This document shows positions 20,896-34,074 of a DNA stretch of 64,000 nt, piece after piece; position 1 is the stretch's first letter; every line of letters starts with the position of its first letter. Source of the stretch: Diphasiastrum complanatum (lineage: Eukaryota > Streptophyta > Lycopodiopsida > Lycopodiales > Lycopodiaceae); the NCBI GenBank assembly GCA_029204225.1, contig CM055101.1, positions 64,289,345 through 64,353,344 on the forward strand, read 5' to 3'. The notes under the pieces are model-generated. The model ran no database searches and was not told the origin of the DNA. It worked only from the letters and a program-made list of their open reading frames with translations. A program made the position numbers and the translations under genes.

Positions 20896-23800
20896 GTAAT
20901 TGTGAAAATGTCAAGTCGATGTTTGATCAATTTTCATAGTTTAGGTCCATATTGAACGGAATTTGAACATCCCAATTTATGTAAAATTTGAAGAAACCAT
21001 GATGTTTTCGATTTGTTCAAATTCATTGGTTATTGGTCAAACAGAATTGACTTATAAAGTGAATGATTTTAATGTGTTGGAATTAGTTAGTTCTTTAAAA
21101 TCAATGTAACCTTCACTTTTAGTTGAAGATTTTGTGAATCTATCAATTAAGGAGCATTTATTGTTTTAGGGATCAATAAGGACCAAGAATAATGTAAATC
21201 TAGTTGGAACAATTTCTATGCTAATCCATAGAGGGATTTGCCAGGAATTAAATGTGGCACTTAATGATTGAACAATCAAAACTGTCAAGAGGATTAGTGG
21301 GAAAGTTTCTGATACCAAATTAAATTTTTTTCTAGTACAAATTTGGGGTTATTTTAACCTGAACCATTTTTGGAAGGGGGAAAAGGGTGAAAGTCTGAGA
21401 TGTAGATGATTGGTGGTCTTAGTGATCCAGTTATTTTATTTACATTCAATTCCTGAAGTATAACTAATTGCAAGTGAGAATAATATTGGGAATTATTTAA
21501 GAAGACTGCCTCTAAGAATTTGGATTCTTTTTTCCCAGTGTGAATTAGAATTTCGAGCATTCGATGATTCTAAGGGAAAAGTGTGGCTAGAACAATAATC
21601 CATTTATGGAACCATCTCTGTTTTGCAATTAGATTTGGATCTTGCAAAGTAAAGCAGATGGAAGGTGTTCCATACAGGAATCTAGTAATTTAGATTCTTT
21701 TCTGTTATAGAGTATTTTTCTATAATGACTGTAGCAACCAAGAGGAATTCTAACCTATAAAAGAATTAAGTTCTTTTTCTGATTCTGAAATAGATATTGG
21801 ATATCTAGGACAATATGATATTCGTTTTTGTTAAGAGCCATGTTCCTTTTGGATTAGAAAATACACTTGCGGCATTTCAACTATATTTGAACGATACATC
21901 TTGTCCCATCCATGTCGGGGTACAATGCGAAGTGGTATTCTTTGAGTATCGCGTAAGGGGCATGAGAGATTTCAATGGTTAGAAGTATCTCCTAGAATTG
22001 ATTGTAAATTTGATCCTATATTTGAATATAAGATAGTCAAATAGTCCTTTTGACTTTTTGGGCAAAACTGATCAAGATGCAAAGGATTCTTGGAGGAAAA
22101 GCTGGTGGTATGGGACGTCAATGATTCTAAAGGGGATTTCTTGGGTAGAATGATTTATAGATCGATGGTTAGTGATTGTTATAATGATAATACTAACAGA
22201 GTCCATTGGTTTTTTATTTCGGGTATTTTGGAAATTATGAGATATAGATCGATCCCTAAATGGTATCTCATTAATTACAAAATATGGTAGCCTTTAAATC
22301 TATTTCTCTTTATATTAGACCTCTACTCTTTAGAACTTTCTTAATACATGACAATTGGATTGACATTCATATAATTCCTTCCAGTGTAGAACTCTGTTCT
22401 AAAGGATTGTTATAGTTATATGAAATTGTACTTCCATCTAAGATTTTTGAATATGGCTCAAAATTTAGATTTCCTAAACCCTAATGTTAGTCTCTATTTT
22501 GATAGTTGATTCTTGAGAGGTAATATTTCTATCACTTGGGATAAGATATTTTATGATTTTGGGGAAAAAGTCCGGTTTGTAATAGTATTGGATACTCATT
22601 ATTGATTTTTTCGAATCTTTGATATCTTATACGTTGTTGTATCATGAGTACTTTTTGATCGAAATTAAAAAAAAATTTATTAAAAGGGGGAGAAGAAAAG
22701 ATAGGAATAAGTCTTTCGAGGAATCTACCAGTTGCATTGATTTTGGAAAAAAAATCATGTATGTGTGCAAAGATAGAACTATCCAGTTGGAATAGAGAAA
22801 CTCTCTAAGTGATTATTTTGAATAATCTGGAACTAGAGGAGTTTTGGGGATATTGAACTGTGAGATATTCATGAATATGGGAAGTAGTGGTAAAGATTAA
22901 ATTAAAGTTCATTGATTATTACCAAGTATCATTTTGTTATGGAGTGGATCAGTAAAACCCTATGTCCAAAGATGTCTATATAAGCTAGCCTAATCTTGGT
23001 TTGTATGCTAAGATCTGATGTAGGCAGATTGATTGAGGGAATTTTGTTAATAAGAGTTGGATGGTTGGAAAACTTGGAGTTATTCACTTCAAAGATTTCC
23101 CAGATTTGTTAATTACTCACGAGGAATAGAGTTCTTTTGTAGTTGAGTTGCAAGATTCTCAGTGAGTTTATGTGAGTAACATATGCAGATTATGGATATC
23201 TGTCAGTTGATAGCCTATGTTTATGTATAGGAACATAGTTAGATATGTTGCTTATGTACATCTTAATCTTGTGGATCTACTATGTGTTTCCTATGTACTG
23301 AGTTTATATTGTATACTTAAACTAGTCAGTGTGCATAGACATATGAACAAGTAATGTGAGGAACAATTACTTGCAGGTTAATGTCTCTTTCTGTGGAAAG
23401 GATAATTCATTAACTTATTTATGGTTTAAAAGAAGATCTAAATGTGGTGTCATACATGTATAATCGAGATCTGCACCTAGACATTTAGGATTTCTGAATC
23501 ATTTATAATTGACTTGAGTAATTGGATTACTCCTGATTAGAAGTTAATCGGATAAATAAGTAGTGTGAAGAGAATTCACCGGGAACTGCTTATTTTGATC
23601 TATATTGCTCATAGACACATGATTGTGAGTCATCTAGATTCATCTATGAGAATTGTGTGCATAGAATATAGAAGATTCTTGATATAGAATATTTCTTGAA
23701 GGAGAAATATCCTAAGTTATTGACTATATCCTACTGAGCTCATATTGGATGATAGAGTCTAACTAATGTCAAGGATCATCAGTTGGAATTCAGCAGAACT

Positions 23801-24239
23801 TTGTAATCTCTGGATGTGGTTCTAGCTGATTGTATAAAGTTTATATTGTTAAAGACAAATGTTATAATGGTCTCTAATTACTAGGTTGATTGTAGAATTC
23901 GAAACTCATAATCTAGTTAAGAATCGGGTTCAAAGAATACTCTTGGAATCCAGTAATTTTCCTGGTGGACAAAATTTCAGAATGTTTCTTATATTTCCTG
24001 AGTGGTATGTAATAGAAAGTATTTGTGCGCAGCGGAACGAGCTATACGACTCTCTCCATAAACATGATTACGCCTATCAGAATGAACAGAACTTTAGTGA
24101 TGGAAATCATGGTCATTCTGGATTACACAACCAAACATAATAAATGAAGCGCTAGAAGAATAATTTGTTGCAAATAGAAAGACAAATTATGTGCTGCGAA
24201 TGATTCGCAAAGAGCTAGACAGTGCTCGATTGATAATTA
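20896..24239. other. 3.3 kb without a clear gene, G-rich over C on the plus strand
   Basis: There are only short open frames and many stops. By eye the plus strand has far more G than C throughout (for example near 22080-22250), unlike the neighbouring DNA. One block at 21836-21898 reads HVPFGLENTLAAFQLYL, close to the PFGL-NA-ATFQ motif of gypsy reverse transcriptase, so the stretch may be a very old retroelement. Confidence 0.4.
21836..21898 (+). pseudogene. Possible gypsy reverse-transcriptase scrap
   Basis: HVPFGLENTLAAFQ fits the conserved VMPFGL-NAPATFQ segment. I could not find the catalytic Y-DD or other motifs nearby, so this rests on one motif. Confidence 0.3.
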
Positions 24240-25080
24240 GTTGCGAAACATATTGTATCTGCTAAGAACATTGTGAAGATACCTTTGTTGAGTGATGTAA
24301 ATCAGTCGGTTTGCTCTATCTCTGTGGATTTGAATTCCCAGACAGAAGTGAGCTTCTCCCAGATCAGTAATGTCGAATTCTGAAAACAACATCTGTTTTG
24401 AATCCTTGACCATATTGGTATTGTTGCTGAAGAGCAACGTATCATCCACGTATAAGGTGATGATAATGAAGGATTGCTGCATTGATTTGGAATGGAAGTT
24501 GCAATCAGCAGTGCTTGGTTTGAATTCTTGTTCAATGAGGAATGTGTTGATCCTCTGAAACCAAGCTTTGGCAGACTGTTTCAAGTCGTACAATGCTTTG
24601 TGGAGTTTACAAAAATGATTTTTTGTCCCTTCCAGAACATATCCTTCGGGCTAGATCATGTAGATATCTTCTTGTATCATTCCATTCAGATAGGCTGTTT
24701 GTACATCAAGTTGATGCACTTCGAGGTCAGCAGCTGCAACATAAGACAAGAGCATTCGGATCGACGAATGTTTGACAACTGGACTAAAAGTCTCACTGTA
24801 GTCGACATTTGGGTGCTACCAATCTTGCCTTCCTTTGATCAATTGCTCCGTTGGCATTGTATTTGATGTTGAAGATCCATTTGCAATCAATGATATTGCA
24901 GCCAATAGGAGCTTCGACTAATGACCATGTCTGGTTCTTGATCAGAGAGGAATACTCTCTATCCATAGCTTCTATCCAAAGATCAGAGTCTGGGTGGCTA
25001 AGTGCCTCTTTAGCTGTTGTCGGTTCCTGCATCAAGAGACAGGCAGACTCAGGAGTATACCTTGTGGGCTGTGTGCACAC
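24240..25080 (-). pseudogene. Ty1/copia reverse transcriptase
   Basis: Read from 25080 downward: EALSHPDSDLWIEAMDREYS and the linker CKWIFNIKYNANGAIDQRKA, then a frameshift near 24793. Next come the middle block in other frames, ALYDLKQSAKAWFQRI, the catalytic YVDD at 24452-24441, and DLGEAHFCLGIQI. It ends at YLHNVLSRYNMFRN near 24240. RNase H and the 3' LTR are missing, so the element is truncated on this side. Confidence 0.87.
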
Positions 25081-25843
25081 TCAGCTTGATCTTCTGGGAA
25101 GTTTCGACTTAATAAATTGCTCATGGGATTTGTTGCTGGGTAGCAACAACATCTTCGTCTGATTCGCTGTCTTGAAATGGGTCGACAATGGACATGCCTG
25201 AGCCAGAAACACAGACTGTCGTGTCAATGGCAGGTGATGGAGAACCTTCTTGAGCAATGTCCTTGCCTTTGAGGTCGACGAACTGATCCTTGATAAAGAT
25301 TGTATCCCGACTATACAAGATTTGCTAGGTATGAGGACCATACAGCTTACAAGTACTATCAGACAAAGTATATCCGATCAGGATGGTCTTGAGACCTTGG
25401 AAGTCCAATTTCTTCCTTGTGTCTTTTGGGATCTGCGCATGGGCAATGCACCCAAACACTCTGAGGTTCTTCAAAGAAGGCTTAGAGCCTGTCCACACCT
25501 CGTGGGGTGTCTTGTATGAGAGGGCCTTGGTCGAACATATATTCTGGACATAAGCTGCAGTGGAGACAGCTTCAGCCCAGAATCTCTTGGGCAACGATGC
25601 ATGCGATAACATACATTTGGCAGATTCAACCAGAGTACGGGTCTTTCTCTCGGCTAAGCCATTAGACCGAGAATTGTAAGGAGTGATGCCATCCCTAAGC
25701 TTCCACTTGGAAATGGCTTGCTCATCGACACTGGGAAGTAGTTCAGTTCCAACAACTATTTTCCAAAGCTCCTTGACCATCAGTACTACTTTCATTTTGA
25801 ATTTCCATAAGTGGTAATTCGAACCATCGAGTTTCTCTACCAT
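25081..25843 (-). pseudogene. Ty1/copia gag start fused to integrase
   Basis: One open frame (25843-25325) begins with a gag-like N-terminus (KLDGSNYHLWKFKMKVVL, residues 4-21). At about residue 48 it passes straight into the copia integrase core at its C-terminal half (SNGLAERKTRTLVESAK, then LRVFGCIAHAQIPKD). The rest of gag, the zinc knuckle, protease and the first half of integrase are missing. A frameshift near 25325 leads into the integrase tail and a linker before reverse transcriptase. Confidence 0.8.
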
Positions 25844-26012
25844 TAGAGTAGACTATGATTTCGAATCCATCTAGAAATTCAGGATGAGTGTATGTAGATA
25901 GTAGATTATATGACTGGAAATGATTATAGTAAGTGACTACTCTTTATCAGAACAATCGTTTTGATAATGTAAGCTCTAAGTCCACTTTAAGATAATCAAA
26001 GAGTAGAAATTT

Positions 26013-26026
26013 CTACTCTGATACCA
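26013..26026 (-). other. Copia primer-binding site
   Basis: On the minus strand TGGTATCAGAGTAG starts right after the LTR, matching the initiator-methionine tRNA type primer site. Confidence 0.85.
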
Positions 26027-26741
26027 TGTTGGGATTGTAAGGATGGTATTTGTTTCTTTACGTTGCTATTAAAAGATGAGAAAGTGATGTGGGTTGAGTA
26101 TAAACTCATTTTGTTTCGATTACCTGGATTAAGCTTGCTCTTGCATTGTAGTGTGCTTGTGTATTGGCAAGAATATTGTGTTGTAAAGTGGTTTGTGGAT
26201 TGTGGATTGAATGAGTTGACACTCATTGTAGGAGAAGAATAATTGGGAATTGCTTATAGGGTTGTCCCTCGTATTGAGAGTGCATAGAGTTGAATGAGTT
26301 TTATGAGAGTAACATTGTTGAGAAGCCAAATTTGCAAACAACAAACATTGTGTGGCTAGCATGCGGCCCTTTTTATATCTCTATCAGCGGCCTACCACAG
26401 ATGTTTGTGGGTTGTACCAGTCATCCAGCAGCCTCCATAGTCCAATTGCGGTGTTTTGTAGCTGTACCAGCAGAAAAACAGCCATTCTGACCTATTTGCA
26501 ACCTCCCTACACATCATTTCTAGCTGCAGTAGATCAAACAAATCTATTTGGCTCCCCATAATTTTAACACCCTGACGCACCTTGGCACGCGCCAAGGTGC
26601 ATTAGGGTGCTACTTGCTGCCTATCAGACCTGCAGCAGCCCTACAGAGACTCGCTGGAGCCATTTCAGGTCCTATCCTGCTGTTTGCGGCCTGTTTGCCT
26701 ACTACCCTATGACCTACAAATTTACTTCTCACAGCTCAACA
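26027..26741 (-). repeat. 5' LTR of the minus-strand copia element
   Basis: It abuts the primer-binding site at 26026. On the plus strand it begins TGTTGGGATT and probably ends CTCAACA at 26741, giving TGTTG/CAACA inverted ends and 715 bp. The outer end is inferred from those terminal bases only; no second LTR is present to prove it. Confidence 0.65.
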
Positions 26742-28143
26742 TTCCAATCTATGCTCTGACTGTATCATGTCTTGCATGTGAACAGGCAAATGATAATCGG
26801 TTGAAGCATTCATGACTAGGTTTCCACGCAAGTCGGCTACCTAAACTGCACGTCGAGGTATGAGTTGATTTTCATATCTATTCGTATCAATGGTAAAAGT
26901 TGTGGGTTCATATATGACTTTACTTGACTTGATTTTTCCGTCGCTATTCGTCCCAATAAATTCAAGAAACTGTTTTTTGTAAGCTGTCTACTTTCAATCC
27001 AAACATAGTATGCTAGGATAGCCTTAATCACTCGTGGTTTGAATGTGATTTTTACAAGTGTTTTTAGATGAATCAAGCTACGGAAAGTTAAGCATACCAC
27101 CTTGAAGGTTAAACACCATCATTACTTCTCTCATTTACTATGTTACGACATCGTCCATAGAGTAGTTAAGACCTGAATTTCGTAGTTGCATTCAAGTAAA
27201 TTCCAATATACATTGATCAAAATTGGTGTTTTTTTTTCCAAATGGATAATTGGGAGTGTTGTTTTTAGTGAACCGTATTAAAATGTCCAGAATTGTAGTA
27301 TTGCATGAACAAATGTGGTATGGGTAATTAGAACAACAATTGTTTATTGTTTTCCGACTTGGTTAGTGAAAGCAAGAACGATTGTAACCGAGGTTTATTG
27401 GCATTGTATGTAAGTAATTATATGGATGCATTTTTATGGAAAGATGAATGTGTTTTACTCTATGCTTGGCTAAAAATAGACCTGTTAGTCTAAACCGCAA
27501 TAAAAAGTCAAATTCGGAAGCATTTTTTCGTCTTTGTCAGTTTTGAAGAGTGTTAACTGGATCCGACCTCTGTGAAACACCAGAGTGGGCCGTCCACCAT
27601 CCGCAGTTGAGATACACTGTCTTGGTTAAGAGTCGTCTAGTCACACTCGCCGTCGGAACTGTCTAGCAAAATGCCCAGACCTGACGGTCAGCAAACATAC
27701 CACCGCTCACCAAACAAGGCGGTGTGTATAACTTGTACCCCACGAGCACATCATAGGCAATAAATCAGTTTCAAGCCCCTGTAGTATTTTTACTAGCCGC
27801 AAACCGAATTCAGTGGTGATATGTGTATAATCGACATTTTGACCATTGATGACCAATTATCCCTAAGCATAGTTATTTGGACATTATATGTGAGTCAAAA
27901 CACCACATTTTTACTCAAGTGTTGATGCGCTGTTGAGCACCAACATCACCAAAGCTATGGGTAGCTTTGGCGTTTAAAGTTCATATCCGCCTAAGGGCAT
28001 GTACTTTAGGTGAGCATATTCTCCTCAACTCAAAGCTTTTGTTGGTAGTTAGGTTCTATCAAGAAGGTATATTTTATTGTAAGGACTCTATAACAATTCT
28101 ATTTACTATAGAGTTTGTAATTTTTGTGTTGTGGCAATAATGT

Positions 28144-28182
<39 letters not shown>

Positions 28183-31100
28183 TTTTAATCCCGCAACAAG
28201 GTTGTATTAAAATTTTGTTCAAATCAAGTCTCACATTATCTTTGTGTATAGTTACACAACAAGCTTCACATTGACTATATATACATGCTATAACACTCAA
28301 ATTAGAATGATCATGAAAATTTATTTTCCAACAACCAATGGTCTATAATTTACACCAAGCTTGCTAGCCGTAGCCGCACCTCGTATCTTTTCCAAATTAT
28401 ATTATATTTAATTGCCATTTTTTCTCACACTATGTTGATGTCAACTTAGTTCACATGGACTTTTTTAGATTTATTTATATGACAAGCAACTTGAAGCCTT
28501 AAGCAGCAAGAGAACTAATAATTGTGGTAATCACCTTGCATCCATGCACAATAGCATTGAGGGTTAGATTTGATGCAACACAGAAGTTTTTATCACATAA
28601 CTAGAATGCATGAAAATTTTTGGTAACCAAGTCTATGTCCATAGTCACAATCAACTTCATGTTACAATATACTTAAACTTGACTGCATGCATTGTTGTAG
28701 AATTCAAAGCACGATCATGAAAATTCATTTTCCAACACCCAAGTATCTATAGTTAGTTTTTGAAAATTTCTAGAATTGGTACTTCTTTGAACTTAGATTT
28801 AATAATAGCAAAATTAGTAATTTAAGGCATTAACGATGCCAAAGATAAGCATCAATCAAGGGTGCCATTCTATCTCAAAAGAATACAATAATATTTTTTA
28901 AGAAAGTATGCTAAGCTATATGTCATATACTTGATTGGTCAAATTTACTTTAGATTTTATATAAAGCTAAAAATTGAAAACGATAGATTTTGTTTATGCA
29001 ATTCTGTTTCATTTGAATCACAGTAATCCATATCTATGAAATATTGTGAAATGCCATCATGGCCTAGTGATGTGGATTTGATTCTACTATTGCATGTGAT
29101 TAGATTGTGTACCATTGATTTGACTATGATAGTGAGAATATCATGTATGCATAAGCAACAAGTACATGATAGCCATCCTCATAGAATTAATATATGTTCT
29201 CTCAATATGGTTCACCATGTTAAGTCACTAAAGGCCTATACTAAGAATATGAGTAACATGATAACCTATCATAACATATGTGCATTCCTACAAGGTGTGT
29301 GACAACGTGGTAAAACATTGTATACTGAATGTGAGAAGATGTAAGACTATGGTAAAAAGTATGAGTTCAATTTTAAATCCATACTATCTAGATTGAATCC
29401 AAAAGATTGTTTTCACATCATTTTGTTGGGGTCATTTCATATTTCTAGATAATGTTGTAGGCCATGATAAATTTATTATTATGTCAATATGATCTCATTT
29501 TTTATTCAAGAACTTGAAATAAATTATTGTTATTATATTATTATGTTGTATTCCAATTTCAAAAGAATGAAATAGGACTATAAGATTAATCAAAAATCAC
29601 TCCCAAAAGAAGGCATTGACAAAAAATGCTCATCCTAGTAATATTTCATGCGTAGAGATATGTCGTACTCAAAAGTCAATCTATGTCCCACATAGTAGCT
29701 AAGTTTAGTATGAGTGGCTCATGGGGTATTGGAGATGTAATATTGAGTCATCTGGGCCTCACACTCCCACTTAGCTTTGCCATTGCTATTGGCACTGTGA
29801 TTCACACTTATTCTATTAGCACTAGCATTCACCCAATTTCTATTTTCATTACTTCTCATGTGGTCGATTTTGGCATTGCCTCCCATGACATTTTTGGCTC
29901 AACCTGGTTTAAGGGTGTATATAATGTATACTAGTGTAAGATGTTGATTGTATACTATTCTAGCATTATGTACTATCTAGAGAAAAAAAGAACTTGATTT
30001 GTACTATATTTTTGAAATATCATCTAATAGAAACTTGAATACCATTGGTTATTGTAATCTTGATTTCCATTGGTTGTTTTTAAACGTTTATTGTTTGAAA
30101 ACACCTACTTCTTTCCTTGGTTGTAAGCAAATTGGGTAATAGTTGGTGTTGAATTGTATACACTTAGCCTCTGCACTCTTCATGGGGAAGTTCCTTGAGA
30201 TTCCTCTCAATGTACTTCTACTACATGGCATGTCACAACTTATTCTATAGAGTAAGTATTTTGTTAAATAGGCCAGTACAACACGATACAACCAAAACAA
30301 AACCAAAAAAATATCGTTAATGTGTAAAAAAAGAGTGAATGACACATTCTTGATGATCATTATTGTTTGCTATAAGGAAATTGATGAAAATCAGTTCTCT
30401 TAAGTTAAGTTTATTTTTTTAAAGTAGTTACTACAATTTGTACCTTGTCATTTTAACAATTGTGCTCCTACATCATTTCCTTACTTTCACATGAAATAGG
30501 TCTTGTTTATGATGTCTTTGATTTGCTTGCATATCCTTGAACAAGCTTCTTGATTTCTTTCAATTTTAGTTAAATTGTGAAGGAATTATTCAGGCCTTTT
30601 TTTTTACTTTTCAAGCATCCTAAAGATCACACAATGTGAAAGTGTTAGATTTCTATCTTTGATGAAGTCAAAGGTCTGAATCCTTGTGATATGAATCTGT
30701 TAACATTGGTTGTAGGAATCAACAAACATTTCTGAGCACTATATGCTTTTAGGTCCCACAACACTGCCACAACTTTGATGCTTGGTTCTTGGTAAGGCAT
30801 GGACCAACGTTTGCTTGCATAAAACCAAGAACTTATTTGTCGCTATCGTCATGCTCCTCGACAACAACTCTAACATCTGCAATGGCTTGTCAAGATAGGC
30901 CTGCGTAACTGAGTGCCTCTCTCAGCTTTTTTTTTTTTCAAGATACTTCTCATAGCCTATCTTCTTTCCAATGGCTCAAATGTGATGAATCTCGTTTTTA
31001 TGCCCAATGGAATAGGTCCTAGATACGGCCTAGTCTCTAGTATAAGCTTGTTCGTATACCATTTGTCAATCATCTACACATATTGACCGAAGGAAAATGC

Positions 31101-32404
31101 TATTCGGTAGAAGAGTCTTGCCATCATCAGGTGTTTGCTTTCAGCTTATAGCGGCTGGTTGACATACAACCAAATTGGTGGCATTCCTTTGTCCTAGTAG
31201 CAATCCAATGACACAAGAAAGGCTATGGAAATGCAATAAGTTGCACTTTCTCAAATTGTGAGTGGTCGCTGCCAGATCACCACCAAACCTAAATGCACCT
31301 TACGTATTATTTGACACCTGTATGGAGGAAATGCGCTGCTGGCTGAAGATCAGAGATAGTGTTTCATGCATTCTTGGAGTGGTCAATTTAGTTCCAACTG
31401 AATGTATAATGGCATACACTTAGAATCTGATATGAATTAGCCCTAACTGATTAGAAGATGGCCGCTGAAGAGAAACCATCGTTTCTAGAAATCTGCCTTA
31501 GTTCTGTGTGAAAAATGGTGGGCTGCCCGTAGCAATGTATTGACTGTAAGAGGATTCACATGCGCTCAATTGGCTGCCTGCCTACCTTTGAACGTTGATT
31601 CGAAAGTCTGCCTTCGAAGAAAGAGAATAGTTCGAGTGCTCCACATTTGTATAGCGCGAGAGAGACCCGAACCGAAAACATTCGAATAGCGAGCCTTCGA
31701 TAGTTGGTCTTCTAAAAAATAGAAGGGCTCAAATCTGATCTAAAGAGAGAAAGTGAGAAGCGTCGATAGGTTCGGTCCTCCTCAATAAGTGAATGTTCTA
31801 CCTTTGGGAAGTGGGCTTTTGAATAAGTGTGGCAACAGGCCTTAGAGCCTCCAATTATAAGAACTTCGAGTAGTCAACATACAGCGAGTTTGAATGGGTC
31901 TGCAGGCTCTGAATGCATGAAATTCGATAGCAAGGAGTTTGAGCCTTCGACATTCGATTATAATGGCTCGTTGATAGACTGGCTTTGAACTTGATAGGTG
32001 CCCTTCATAGATCTCGAATAGTAGCCAAAGGGATCCTTCAAGGACATGTTTGATAATGGCCCTTCCAACTTGGCTTTCAACCTTCAAGAGTGATAGGAGC
32101 ATTTAGACACTTTCATAAATAATCCCATAGCAGCTGCCTTAGATACTTGCTGGTGTAGATTCTACCTTTAACACAAATGTACAATGGTGCTTGCCTTATA
32201 GGCAAGTGGCCTTCAAATTTCGAAGAGAGAGGATATTTGAAGAGTCACTTACCGAAAGGTATGCTTATGGTGGCGTTCTCTCTCAAGCCTGTGAGCTTGA
32301 ACACTCTTGAGCATTCCAGCTCACTTCTTTAGAGTTGATTAGAGATTGCTTTTGCACTTACTACCTATCAACATTGTGCTTAATTCAGACTTTAGACAAA
32401 TCTA
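26742..32404. other. Intergenic DNA, no gene recognised
   Basis: This is AT-rich with short open frames only. A GC-richer patch at 27531-27780 and an LTR-like patch at 29680-29900 stand out but show no motif I can assign. Around 31600-32050 the word TTCGA recurs many times, as it does in the LTRs of the copia copies just downstream, so this may be decayed LTR sequence. Confidence 0.5.
28147..28181 (+). repeat. (CA)n microsatellite
   Basis: About seventeen CA units in intergenic DNA. Confidence 0.95.
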
Positions 32405-34074
32405 GCACATGTTTGGACATTTGGATGCGCAGTGTATATGCTTATACCAGATAAGCTAAGAAAGAAACTCGATGAAAAGACAGAACAAGATTTTCTGGTA
32501 GGATTCGAGTTACATTCGTCATATTATCGTGTCTATGTACCAGAAATTGGCAAGATAAAAGTTGTTCGAGATGTTAAATTTGATGAGACGAAATACATAG
32601 CAGATAGTGATCTAGTCGGCTATGAAATTCTCAAAAATTATTATGAGCTACCAACGACGACAGAAGAAAAACAAGCAAAAGATGAAAGAGAGTTACCAAA
32701 TTCATAAAGAGATCAAGATCAAGTGTCTGACAGACTCGAATCAGCAGTTCAAATTTCAGCAAAAAAAGCTCGAATCAGAATCGAACTCAAAACCACCTGT
32801 GAAAATATCTGACAGACAATGTAAACAACCAGAAAGGTATGGTCATGATGTTTTTAATACAGCCATCAAATTTTGTGATTTCTCTAACGAACCTCAAACA
32901 TTCGAGGAAGCTGTTGATGGACCAGATAAAGATCGCTGGATTCAGGCAATGGAGGACAAAATTTCATCCATGTATAAGAACAATGTATGGACACTTGCAC
33001 CTATATCTAATGGCAGAAAACCAGTCAAGTGCAAGTGGATCTACAAGATCAAAACAGGTCCTGATGGAGAAAACATCAAATACAAAGAAAGGTTAGTTGC
33101 TAAAGGATTTTCACAGAAGTATGAAATTAATTACACTGATATTTTCTCACCGGTAGTCAAACATACATCAATTCACTTGTTATTTGCATATGCAGTGGCT
33201 CATGATCTGAAAATCCATATTGTGAATGAGAAGACTGCTTTCTTGCATGCAAAATTGGAAGAAGATTTATTTATGGACCAACCACTTGGTTTTGTAAGCC
33301 AAGAATATCCAGGATACATGTCACATGAATAAAAGCATTTATGGTCTGAAACAAGCAGCCAGACAATGGTATAGAAAGAAGGACGAAGCACTACATTCTA
33401 TAGGCTTCAAACTTCTATTTGCTGAATCAAATATCTATATCAAGCAAGTCTAAAATGGAATAATCATTCTAGCTATCTATGTTGATGACACACTTATCTT
33501 CTCAAAAAGAGATAAGTTAATTTTAGATGTCAAAAGAGACATTTCTGAAATATTTGAGATCGCTGACCTAGGAGAAGCTAAAATCTATCTAGGCTTGCAG
33601 ATCGTGAGAGACTTTGAAGTTGGTAAGTTGTATCTTCACCAACAAAAATACACTCAAAAGATCATTGAAGACTTCAACATGCTCGAATGCAAAGGTGTGC
33701 ATACTCCTATGATACCTGGAACAATACTGGGTCCTGTGAAGTGGAATATGTAGCAGCAACCAAGATGGCAAACGAGCTGATATGGATTAAACAGATGTTG
33801 GAAAGATTTGATGAATCTATTTTTGAACCTTATGTCTTGTTAATGGATAACACTTCAGCAATCTATCTTACGAAAGATCTTGTATTTCACTCAAAAACGA
33901 AGCACATAGCTATTAAATATCATGTGATTCGGGACTTAGTTGAGAAGAAGATACTGAAGACAGTCTTCATACCCACAGAGGAAATGACATCTTTACGAAG
34001 CCACTGAGTAAAGCTTTGTTCGAGAAGCAACGGAGAAGATTGGGTTGATCCAACTGCCCACTTTGAGAGGGAGC
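32405..34074 (+). pseudogene. Ty1/copia pol fragment (copy A): integrase tail, RT, RNase H
   Basis: It starts in the integrase C-terminal region (FGCAVYMLIPDKLRKKLDEK) and proceeds to reverse transcriptase (CKWIYKIKTGPDGENIKYKE, then VNEKTAFLHAKLEEDLFMDQ). A frameshift near 33310 precedes SIYGLKQAARQWY, a TAA lies at 33451, and the catalytic YVDD is at 33478-33489. At about 33733 the reverse transcriptase end joins directly to RNase H (VEYVAATKMANELIWIKQML), so part of the connection region is deleted. A purine tract (TTTGAGAGGGAGC) ends the unit before its LTR. Confidence 0.85.

Noticed and set aside
20896..24239. Organellar DNA insertion
   Set aside because: The base composition suggested it, but I could not recognise any plastid or mitochondrial gene.
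29683..29934. 83-codon plus-strand frame
   Set aside because: It is hydrophobic and serine/isoleucine-rich with no family match; it looks like eroded LTR or random open sequence.
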